A stretch of 64,000 bases of DNA, taken from CAIXZV01 sp963697365. GTDB lineage: Bacteria; Chloroflexota; Limnocylindria; Limnocylindrales; CSP1-4. Location of the stretch: the NCBI GenBank assembly GCA_963697365.1, contig CAVONT010000021.1:1-64000 (forward strand), written 5' to 3'. The stretch's first letter is position 1, and each line of letters begins with the position of its first letter. This document shows, in pieces, positions 56,139 through 64,000 of the stretch. The notes under the pieces were generated by a model. The model did not search any database, had not been told where the DNA came from, and worked only from the letters and a program-made list of their open reading frames with translations. The position numbers and the translations under genes were made by a program.

Positions 56139-58373
56139 TCAGCCCTCGGCAGCCGGGGGAGCCGCAGGCTTGCGGGTCGTCCGGCGCTTCGGCGCGGGTG
56201 CCTCGGCCGGAGCCTCGGCCGCGGTGTCAGCCACGGCGTCGGCAGCCGGGACGGCCTTGGGTGCCGCCTTGGCAGCGGCCGAAGGCTTGCGGGTGGCCCT
56301 TGGCTTCGGCGCGGGTGCCTCGGCCGGAGCCTCGGCGACCGTCTCCACGACCTCGGCGGCCGCGTCGGCGGCCGCAGGCTTGCGGGTCGTCCGGCGCTTC
56401 GGCGCGGGTGCCTCGGCCGGAGCCTCGGCGACCGCGTCAGCCACGGCCGCGGTGTCGGCCACGGACTCGGCAGCCGGGGTGGCCGCAGGCTTGCGGGTCG
56501 TCCGGCGCTTCGGCGCGGGTGCCTCGGCCGGAGCCTCGGCGACCGTCTCCACGACCTCCGGCGCCGCGTCGGCGGCCGCAGGCTTGCGGGTCGTCCGGCG
56601 CCTCGGCGCGGGTGCCTCGGCCGGAGCCTCGGCTGCGGATGCACCGGCGACCGGTGCGGTCCTGGGTGTCCGCTCGGGACCCTTGCCGCGCATCTGGGCA
56701 CGCAGCATGGCCTCGACCTCGGGCGGGACCTCGCTCCACTCCTCGCCACCACTGGGTCGCGGGGCGCGGTCGAAGCGGTCCTGGCGATCGCTCCGGGGCC
56801 GCGGTGGACCGCCGGCCCGGCCAGCCTGGGAGCCACCGCTCCGGGTCGGCTCGCCGTAGCGGCTCGTGCCACCGCCGGTCGCACCACCACGCGAGCCGCC
56901 GTAGCGCTCGCGCTCGATGGCCGCGGCGTACGCGCCGGCGCGCCCCCCGCGTCCGCCACGATTGCCCTGGCCGCCACGGCCGCCCTGGCCGCCCTGGCCG
57001 CCCTGACCACGCCGGCGCTCGGCGAGCAGGTACTCGGGGATCTCCGGCTCGTCGAGGTCCTCCTCGTCGTCGAGCGGCGCACTGCTGGCTGCCGGCCGAC
57101 TTGCCGGCGTGCCGATCTGGCGGTCCCAGACCGACCCGAACGGCGTCGATCGCGGCGCCCGCTGCGGGGTGAACGTCTCGGGATCGTCGAACGGGGTGGG
57201 CAGTTCGCCCGACGGCGTCCGACTGGTGCGGCTGCCTCCGCCACGGTCGCTGCGGGCTGGACGAGCGGCTGGGCCTGCCGGCTCCTCGCCGTCCACAGCC
57301 TCGGCGGTCACATCGTCGCCCTCGGCAGCGATCGCATCCTCGTCATCGGCGGTCTCGTCATCGGCGACCCCGCCCTCGGCGGGTTCGCCCTGGACGACCT
57401 CGCCCTCGACAGCATCGCCCTCGTCGCGGCGCCCGCGACCCCGGCCACGCCCGCCACGACGGCGGCGCCGGCGGCGGCCCGTGCTGTCGACCTCGCCCTC
57501 GGCATCGGCATCGCCCTCGGCGGCCTCGACGCCCTCGGCATCCAGGACCACCTCGTCGAGCTCCTCGTCGTCGAAGTCGTCCACCTCGGGGGTGGTGGCG
57601 GCACGTGACAGCTTCTCGCCAGGCAGCGCGACCAGGCGTCCACCGCCGGCAGCTGCCACGGGTGCGCTCTCGTCGTAGGTCGCCTCGCGCGGCTCCTCGT
57701 CCCGGTCCCGGCTCCGGCCGCGACCCCGGCCGCGCGTCTCGCGCACCACGCGCGTCTCCTCGCGGTCCTCGCCACGTCCGCGGCCCCTGCCCCGGCCACG
57801 TCCGCGGCCCGTGCCCTCGGACTGCTTCTCCGGGACCTCCGTCATCGACAGGTCCTCGTCGTCATCAGCGACACGCCGGCCCGAGCGAGCCGAGCCCTTG
57901 TCCACCTTGGCGATGTGGGAGATGTCCGTGAACAGGTCCGCGACCTCCATCAGGTCCGACGAGGTGTTGCCGCGGAAGCTGATGACCTCGACGCGGACGC
58001 CCATCTCCTGGACGGCGCGGATCGCAGGCGCGAAATCGCCGTCGCCCGAGACGACCACGGCCACATCGAGGTTGCGAGCGGTCTTCATCATGTCGACGAC
58101 GAGCTCGATGTCGAGGTTGGCCTTGACCTTGCCGTCGCCGTACTTGCGGATGTCCTTGCTGACCACCTTGTACTGGTGGCGGGCGAGGAACTGGTGGAAA
58201 TTGCGCTGGTTCTCGTTGTCCGGGTCCAGCCCGGTGTAGGCATACGCGCGGACGAAATCCCGTCCTGCGGTGGCCGACTTCAGCAGCGTGACGTAATCGA
58301 TGTCCACACCGGCCGCTTTGGCCGCGTAGAAGATGTTCGCCACGTCCACGAAGACGGCGACGTTCTTCCCCAC
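56139..58373 (-). CDS. NYN-domain (LabA/DUF88-type) protein with long RGG and basic-repeat tail
   Basis: 744 residues from GTG 58,373, six bases after GAGGAG. Residues 1-165 are a NYN nuclease domain: VAVFVDVANIFYAAKAAG (Asp10), ANLDIELVVDMMKTARNLDV and VVVSGDGDFAPAIRAVQEMG with acidic metal ligands. The rest is disordered: Arg-Gly runs (RGRGRGRGRG), a Glu/Asp-rich part, another Arg-rich box (~330), an RGG-box (GGQGGQGGRGGQGNRGGRGG) and five tandem units of AEAPAEAPAPKRRTTRKPAA. The layout suggests an RNA-processing or RNA-granule protein resembling RNase E scaffolds, but built on a NYN nuclease. Frame is clean. Confidence 0.82.
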   Translation of the reverse strand: MGKNVAVFVDVANIFYAAKAAGVDIDYVTLLKSATAGRDFVRAYAYTGLDPDNENQRNFHQFLARHQYKVVSKDIRKYGDGKVKANLDIELVVDMMKTARNLDVAVVVSGDGDFAPAIRAVQEMGVRVEVISFRGNTSSDLMEVADLFTDISHIAKVDKGSARSGRRVADDDEDLSMTEVPEKQSEGTGRGRGRGRGRGRGEDREETRVVRETRGRGRGRSRDRDEEPREATYDESAPVAAAGGGRLVALPGEKLSRAATTPEVDDFDDEELDEVVLDAEGVEAAEGDADAEGEVDSTGRRRRRRRGGRGRGRGRRDEGDAVEGEVVQGEPAEGGVADDETADDEDAIAAEGDDVTAEAVDGEEPAGPAARPARSDRGGGSRTSRTPSGELPTPFDDPETFTPQRAPRSTPFGSVWDRQIGTPASRPAASSAPLDDEEDLDEPEIPEYLLAERRRGQGGQGGQGGRGGQGNRGGRGGRAGAYAAAIERERYGGSRGGATGGGTSRYGEPTRSGGSQAGRAGGPPRPRSDRQDRFDRAPRPSGGEEWSEVPPEVEAMLRAQMRGKGPERTPRTAPVAGASAAEAPAEAPAPRRRTTRKPAAADAAPEVVETVAEAPAEAPAPKRRTTRKPAATPAAESVADTAAVADAVAEAPAEAPAPKRRTTRKPAAADAAAEVVETVAEAPAEAPAPKPRATRKPSAAAKAAPKAVPAADAVADTAAEAPAEAPAPKRRTTRKPAAPPAAEG
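56160..56640 (-). repeat. Five tandem coding repeats (AEAPAEAPAPKRRTTRKP units)
   Basis: The unit APAEAPAPKRRTTRKPAA occurs five times with spacers of 10-20 residues containing DAAPEVVETV or VADTAAVADA. DNA identity between units is high, so this is recent tandem duplication. The basic cores TTRKPAA resemble histone-H1-like DNA/RNA-binding tails. Confidence 0.88.
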
Positions 58374-58428
58374 GATGACTCCTCTGTGGTGGCGGTCCGG
58401 GCGGGGTGCCCGGCCGTCCCTGGGGGCG

Positions 58429-58887
58429 CTAGAGCCGGCGGACCGTGCCTGCCGCCGGAAGTGGTCGCCGGAGCACTGGCCCGGCGGGGCCGAACCCGGC
58501 GCGCTCGAGGCGCGCGTGGTCGGCAGGGTCGGAGGGCTGCGCGATCTCGACCGTCGAACAACCCTTGTTGCCGGCGGACCGGACGAGCTCCTCCACGAGC
58601 ACATCCGTCACGCGGTCCGCGTCAAAGCCGGGCCCGACGACCAGGAAGTCGATCGTCCCGACATAGCCGCCGGCGATCACGGACGGGCGCAGGACGAGCA
58701 GGGCTCCCCCGGCGACTTCGCGACGTGACTCGGCGATGAGCAGGCTCGCGTTCGGTAGGTAGACGAGCTGCCGGAGCAGGTCCGTGGCGTCGAGCGATCC
58801 GCGGCCGGACCCGGGCACTCCCGCTCGGCCGATGGCGGCGAGGCGGTCGATGTCCGTGATTCGGGCCGGGCGGACCTGATACTCCAC
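58429..58887 (-). CDS. GNAT-family acetyltransferase-like protein
   Basis: About 152 residues from GTG 58,887 (VEYQVRPARITDIDRLAAIG). The early RPARITDIDRLAAI and SLLIAESRREVAGGALLVLR fit the first strands of the GNAT fold. GGYVGTIDFLVVGPGFDADR, VTDVLVEELVRSAGNKGCST and HARLERAGFGPAGPVLRRPL correspond to the acetyl-CoA-binding middle and the usual late GF. The P-loop-like RGxGxG/A is not obvious, so it is a divergent member. It is 55 bases upstream of the NYN gene on the same strand. Confidence 0.68.
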   Translation of the reverse strand: MEYQVRPARITDIDRLAAIGRAGVPGSGRGSLDATDLLRQLVYLPNASLLIAESRREVAGGALLVLRPSVIAGGYVGTIDFLVVGPGFDADRVTDVLVEELVRSAGNKGCSTVEIAQPSDPADHARLERAGFGPAGPVLRRPLPAAGTVRRL

Positions 58888-59065
58888 GTTGAATTGCGGC
58901 TCCGTGCAGCGTGCGGTCGGACGCAGGTCCCACGCCGAGTTGCCGTTCGAGTGGGGTGGCTCCGCGCCGGCCGCGTGAGAAGGGGCGTTCGGGAGGCGAG
59001 CGACACGAGGCTCAGACCAGCCATCCCGGACGTGAGTGGCACGGGGATGGATGCAAACGACAACC

Positions 59066-59093
59066 TTGCATCCCCGACGCCAACGCCTATGAT
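59066..59093 (+). promoter_or_regulatory. Promoter of the liv operon with overlapping hairpin
   Basis: TTGCAT (59,066-59,071) and TATGAT (59,088-59,093) are 16 bases apart. GGATGCAA (59,049-59,056) and TTGCATCC (59,066-59,073) form an 8-base inverted repeat that covers the -35 box, a likely operator for a nutrient-responsive repressor. The leader to the livK start is about 155 bases. The remainder of 58,888-59,256 shows no gene. Confidence 0.55.
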
Positions 59094-59256
59094 ACGACAT
59101 CGCTCCGCGGCGTCCGCCCCGGTGCGTGTGGGTCCCCCGTCCCGGGCCGTTGTCACCGCCACGCCGAGCGTTCCCCTCGGCCACACTGGGACTCGGTCCG
59201 GTGCCCGGGCTACGGAAGCCATCGGGTTGAGACGGGGGGAATTGGAGGAGTCGTTC

Positions 59257-60494
59257 ATGAAGTTCGCTCGTGTTGGCGTGGCCGTCGCGGCTGCAGCCAT
59301 CGTCGTCGGCGCCTGCGGTGGCGGATCCACCACCACCGGCGGTGACAAGACCGTCAAGATCGGCATCTCCCTGCCGCTGTCCGGCTCGTCGCTCGCCAGC
59401 GCCGGACCGGCCCGCGAGGGCGCGCTCCTGGCCATCAAGGACGCGCGATCCCGGGCTACACGATCGAGACCGTCGTCCTCGACCATGCGGTCAACGGCGT
59501 CCACGATCCGCAGCAGGGCGCCAAGGACATGTCGACCCTGGTGGCCGAAGAGGCCGTCGTGGGTGTGGTCGGCCCGTTCAACTCGTCCGTCGCCAAGGTC
59601 CAGATCCCGGTCTCCAACGAGGCCGGCCTGTTCCAGTGCTCGCCCGCGAACACCAACCCGGACCTCACCAAGGGTGATGCCGGCAAGGAGCTCCGCGCGA
59701 AGAACCCGGACAAGATCAACTACGTCCGCGTCGCCACCACCGACGACATCCAGGGTCCGGCCGTCGCGCAGTACGGCGTGAACACGCTGGGCCTCAAGTC
59801 GGTCGCGATCATCGACGACACCGAGACCTACGGCAAGGGCCTCGCCGATGCCTTCGAGGCTGAGTGGACGAAGCTCGGCGGGACCGTCGTCGGCCGCGAG
59901 GGCGCGCCGAAGGGCACCACCGACTACACCGCCATCCTGACCAAGTTCGCGGCCGAGAACCCCGACTCCGTCTTCTACGGCGGCGTCACCGCCACCGGCG
60001 GCGGGCTTGTCCGCAAGCAGATGTCGCAGGTGGGCCTCGACCCGGCCAAGGTCGCGTACCTCGGCGGCGACGGCATCCAGGACGGCCCCGGCAGTGTCGA
60101 CGGCTCGTTCATCAACATCGCCGGCGACGCTGCCGCCAACAGCGCCAGCTCCGTCGCCGCGATCGCCGAGTTCCCGGGCCGCGACGAGTTCAACAAGAAG
60201 TACAAGGCGGCCTACGGCGTCGAGGCAGGCGCCTACTCCGCCTCCGGCTACGCGTGCGCCCAGGTCATCCTCGAGGCCATCAAGGCGGCGGCAGCCAAGG
60301 GTGACGTCACCCGCGAGGCAGTCCGCGCGGCCGGCACCGACACGACCAAGACCTTCGACACCGTCCTCGGCCCCGTCATGTTCGACGCGGTCGGCGACAC
60401 CAGCCAGAAGATCATCTCCCTCTACACGGTCGACCTCGCGGCGGCCGATGGCGCGGGCGACTGGGTCTTCGACGTCCAGGTCGACTACAAGTAG
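59257..60494 (+). CDS. livK: Branched-chain amino-acid ABC transporter substrate-binding lipoprotein (one frameshift)
   Basis: About 412 residues. Lipoprotein signal MKFARVGVAVAAAAIVVGAC ends in the lipobox VGAC. The mature protein has VKIGISLPLSGSSLASAGPA, then after a missing base near 59,450 DPQQGAKDMSTLVAEEAVVG, VVGPFNSSVAKVQIPVSNEA, DDTETYGKGLADAFEAEW, SASGYACAQVILEAIKAA: the periplasmic-binding type I fold (Leu/Ile/Val-binding). GGAGGAG lies six bases before the ATG. It heads the liv operon, so amino acids or similar small polar ligands are likely. Confidence 0.9.
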
Positions 60495-60523
60495 TCCTGG
60501 ACACCCGGACGTAGTCCTTCTGG

Positions 60524-60553
60524 AGCCGGGGAGCCTCGCGAGGCTCCCCGGCT
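60524..60553. terminator. 30-base palindrome between livK and livH
   Basis: AGCCGGGGAGCCTCG (60,524-60,538) is followed directly by its exact reverse complement (60,539-60,553). The stem would stabilise the livK 3' end or partly stop transcription. Higher yield of the binding protein than of the permease is the known benefit in ABC operons. It has no clear T-run. Confidence 0.7.
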
Positions 60554-60611
60554 TCGTCCGCTTCGCGATCCACTTCCGTCCCCGGAGCCCCATCCTTCAG
60601 CGGAGGACCAG

Positions 60612-61661
60612 ATGACGGCACTCCCCGCGACCAGCGACGCCGGGCGCGCGCGCGTGCCCTCGGCCGGCAAGGCGGGCAGGCTCTTCCTCGTCGCCCTGAT
60701 CCTGTTCGGCATCGCGATGATCGCGGTGGCGAACCTCGGCGTGGAGCAGACGGTCGAGCAGACGGTCAATGCCCTAACCCGTGGCGCGATCTACGCCCTG
60801 ATCGCCCTGGGCTACACGATGGTCTACGGCATCATCGAGCTCATCAACTTCGCCCACGGCGACATGTTCATGGTGGGCGCCTTCGTGAGCCTCACCTTCC
60901 TTGGAACGATCCTCGGCCTCGAGGGCCCGATCTACGACCTCCCCGTCCTGATCGTGACTCTGGCCGCGACGTTCGCGATCACGATGGGCATCATGGGCCT
61001 CGTGGGCGTGGTGATCGAGCGCCTCGCGTACAAGCCGCTGCGGAACGCTCCGCGCCTTGCTCCGCTCATCACCGCCATCGGTGTGTCGTTCATCCTCCAG
61101 AACATCGTCCAGCTGCGGTACGGCCCGTTCCAGACGAACTCGCCGAAGATCTTCCCTGACGACTGGGTGATCTCGATCGGGAACGTCGACATTCCCGTCC
61201 TGAGCGTGTTCATCATCACGGTGGCTGTCTCGCTGATGATCGGACTGCAGCTGTTCATCGGCCGCACCCGGCTGGGCCGCGCCATGCGCTCCACGGCCGC
61301 GGACCGCGACGCCGCCGCCCTGATGGGCGTCAACATCAACCGGACCATCGCGATCACATTCCTCATCGGGTCGGCCCTCGCGGGCGCCGCGGGCGTGGTC
61401 AACGGCCTCCAGTACGGTGTGGCCCGCTTCGACGACGGCTTCCAGGCCGGCCTCAAGGCCTTCACCGCCGCGGTCCTCGGCGGCATCGGCAACACCGTGG
61501 GCGCGGCCCTCGGCGGCTTCATCATCGGCTTCATCGAGGTGGGCGCCACGGTGATGGGCTACACCCGCTGGGGTCCCGCGATCGTGTTCGGCGTCCTGGT
61601 CATCGTGCTCGTCTTCCGCCCCGCCGGCCTCCTCGGGCAGCAGCTCGGTGAGCGCGCATGA
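60612..61661 (+). CDS. livH: Branched-chain amino-acid ABC transporter permease LivH
   Basis: 349 residues. Helices and signatures: TRGAIYALIALGYTMVYGII, ELINFAHGDMFMVGAFVSL, IERLAYKPLRNAPRLAPLIT, GRTRLGRAMRSTAADRDAAA, and AALGGFIIGFIEVGATVM. NFAHGD and the R..A.G...RA.A.D...A loop (EAA-type contact with the ATPase) are LivH marks. The ATG at 60,612 follows AGCGGAGGA. Its stop overlaps the livM start (61,658-61,661). Confidence 0.95.
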   Translation: MTALPATSDAGRARVPSAGKAGRLFLVALILFGIAMIAVANLGVEQTVEQTVNALTRGAIYALIALGYTMVYGIIELINFAHGDMFMVGAFVSLTFLGTILGLEGPIYDLPVLIVTLAATFAITMGIMGLVGVVIERLAYKPLRNAPRLAPLITAIGVSFILQNIVQLRYGPFQTNSPKIFPDDWVISIGNVDIPVLSVFIITVAVSLMIGLQLFIGRTRLGRAMRSTAADRDAAALMGVNINRTIAITFLIGSALAGAAGVVNGLQYGVARFDDGFQAGLKAFTAAVLGGIGNTVGAALGGFIIGFIEVGATVMGYTRWGPAIVFGVLVIVLVFRPAGLLGQQLGERA

Positions 61662-62865
61662 GCGCCGTGCAGGAGCTGCCCACCGCCAAGCAGCCGCGCT
61701 TCGCCGGCCTGCGGACCCGCGCCTCGCGCCATCGCTCATGGTCGATCCTGATCGGCATGGCGGTGGTGGGCGCGGTCCTGCCGCTGCTGGCCTACACCCC
61801 GGTCCTCCAGCTCGCCGGGCCCACCAACTCCTGGATCGACGGCTACACGAACGCCGGCGTGTTCGTGCTGCTGGCCCTGGGCCTGAACCTCGTCGTCGGC
61901 GTGGCCGGCCTGCTCGACCTCGGGTATGCCGCGTTCTTCGCCATCGGCGCGTACGCCTACGCGTACATCGCCTCGCCGTTCGGCAACGGCATCATCGGCG
62001 TCCCGATCATCGAGACCCTCGGAGTGGAGGGGACGGGCTACCTGTTCTGGCCGATGCTGATCGGCGGGGCGCTCGTCGCCGCCACGTTCGGCATCCTGCT
62101 GGGCGCGCCCACCCTGCGCCTCCGCGGTGACTACCTCGCCATCGTGACCCTGGGTTTCGGCGAGATCGTGCCGATCGTGTTCCTCAACGCGGACGCGGTC
62201 ACCAACGGCACCAACGGCATCGGCGGCCTCGTCCGCCCCTCGCTCCCGATCATCGGCAGCTTCTCGGGCGTCAACCCATGGCCCTACTACCTGACGATGC
62301 TGGTACTCATCGCGGTCGTGATGATGCTCTGCTACCGGCTGGTCGAAAGCCGGCTGGGGCGGGCCTGGGAGGCGATCCGCGAGGACGAGCTCGCCGCCGC
62401 CGCCACCGGCATCAACACCGTCACCACGAAGCTGCTCGCGTTCGCGCTCGGCGCGTCCACGGCGGGCATTGCCGGCGTGTTCAACGCCTCCAAGCTCGTG
62501 ACCGTCTCGCCCGACCAGTTCACGTTCATCGTGTCGTTCACGGTGCTCGCGATGGTCGTCCTCGGCGGCATGGGCAACTTCTGGGGCGTCGCGGTCGGCG
62601 CGTTCGTGATCTACACGATCAACAACGTGCTCCTCAAGTCCCTCAACCAGTTCTTCGAAGCCACGCAGATCCCCTTCCTCAAGGACGTGGACTTCATCCA
62701 GCTGCAGTTCCTGCTCTACGGTCTGGCGCTGGTGGCGATGATGCTGTTGCGGCCAGAAGGCCTCTTCCCCAACAGCCGCCGCAAGCGCGAGCTGCACACG
62801 CCCATCACCGAGGTGGGCCAGGACGAGCTCACGACGGCCGAGGGCACAACCGAGGAGGGCGAGCG

Positions 62866-62869
<4 letters not shown>
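61658..62869 (+). CDS. livM: Branched-chain amino-acid ABC transporter permease LivM
   Basis: 403 residues. ALGLNLVVGVAGLLDLGYAA, FFAIGAYAYAYIASPFG, LRGDYLAIVTLGFGEIVPIV, GRAWEAIREDELAAAATGIN, ASTAGIAGVFNASKLVTVSP, VLGGMGNFWGVAVGAF: all LivM hallmarks in order. The C-terminal tail is charged. The stop overlaps livG by GTGA. Confidence 0.95.
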
Positions 62870-63873
<1,004 letters not shown>

Positions 63874-63877
<4 letters not shown>

Positions 63878-64000
63878 CCGCCCAGACCGCACCCCCCGCA
63901 CCCCCGAGCCGGCAGCGACCGACATCCTCCTCCGGCTCCATGACGTGAACAGCTACTACGGCGCGATCCACGCGCTGCGCGGCATCAACATCGATGTCCG
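63874..64000 (+). CDS. livF: LivF ATP-binding protein, N-terminal part (frameshift; runs off the end)
   Basis: ATG 63,874 overlaps the livG stop. The start frame meets a stop at 63,946 because of an indel in the C-runs near 63,890-63,905; the corrected frame reads EPAATDILLRLHDVNSYYG, AIHALRGINIDV, the usual LivF opening (V..YG.I.AL.G). The window ends before the Walker A motif. Confidence 0.85.

Noticed and set aside
56160..56640. CRISPR array in the tandem repeats
   Set aside because: The repeats are in frame, of codon-multiple length, with spacers that are themselves similar and coding. No cas genes are present anywhere in the window.
55526..57608. Two ~550-codon plus-strand frames opposite holB and the NYN gene
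   Set aside because: They only repeat the antisense of the NYN tail (RLAGRPALRRGCLGRSL units). The minus-strand reading has a real domain, start and ribosome-binding site.

Overview
The window is bacterial and reads as a mosaic of at least two, probably three, source genomes, not one continuous chromosome. Bases 1-11,265 are GC-rich with an actinobacterial (Acidimicrobiia-like) housekeeping order: ruvB end, yajC, secD, secF, relA, hisS, aspS, rarA, a small membrane gene, alaS. Bases ~11,285-21,510 are visibly less GC-rich, with classical TTGACN/TATAAT promoters and A/T-flanked terminators. Their genes (PHP protein, secG, peptide-binding protein, TPR lytic transglycosylase, PfkB kinase, ahcY, dgt, greA, topA end) resemble Anaerolineae (Chloroflexota). 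Bases ~21,510-64,000 are again GC-rich and resemble Limnocylindria/Ellin6529-type Chloroflexota. Both boundaries fall inside genes: alaS switches into a PHP gene on the other strand at ~11,265, and only the last ~60 codons of topA remain at ~21,510. Host assignments are inferred from gene content only.

Single-base indels are frequent. secD, secF, hisS, secG, the peptide-binding gene, slt, pfkB, ahcY, dgt, abiEii, an alpha/beta hydrolase, the LuxR-type regulator, livK, livG and livF can each be read only by changing frame, with protein similarity continuing across the break. Uncorrected sequencing error explains this better than mass pseudogenisation. Coordinates of such genes span the whole reading.

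Layout. 1-11,265: Holliday-junction helicase end, Sec accessory subunits, (p)ppGpp metabolism, three aminoacyl-tRNA synthetases and RarA. 11,285-21,510: Sec channel subunit, peptide uptake, wall turnover, S-adenosylhomocysteine and adenosine recycling, dGTPase, GreA, topoisomerase I end. 21,627-26,100: accessory island with an AbiE type IV toxin-antitoxin pair behind a perfect palindrome, a second nucleotidyltransferase/winged-helix pair, two copies of a tRNA 3' end (att-like) and the C-terminus of a large serine recombinase. 26,554-38,317: START/SRPBCC proteins, PadR and TetR regulators and many small membrane proteins. 38,537-50,535: secreted PD40 propeller, DsrE/TusA sulfur-carrier pair, large LuxR-type ATPase, methyltransferase, metallo-hydrolase, alpha/beta hydrolase, two medium-chain reductases, TetR. 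50,568-58,887: GGDEF/HD-GYP enzyme, a tightly packed operon (holB, acylphosphatase, two small genes, a nuclease-like protein, acyl-ACP thioesterase) and a NYN-domain protein with a very long RGG/basic-repeat tail. 59,066-64,000: a branched-chain amino-acid ABC operon (livK-H-M-G-F) whose LivG carries an unusual hydrophobic insertion.

Most interesting items: the nucleotidyltransferase/winged-helix pair between att-like repeats, the LivG insertion, the NYN-RGG-repeat protein, and the two seams that must be resolved before any gene-neighbourhood argument crosses them.
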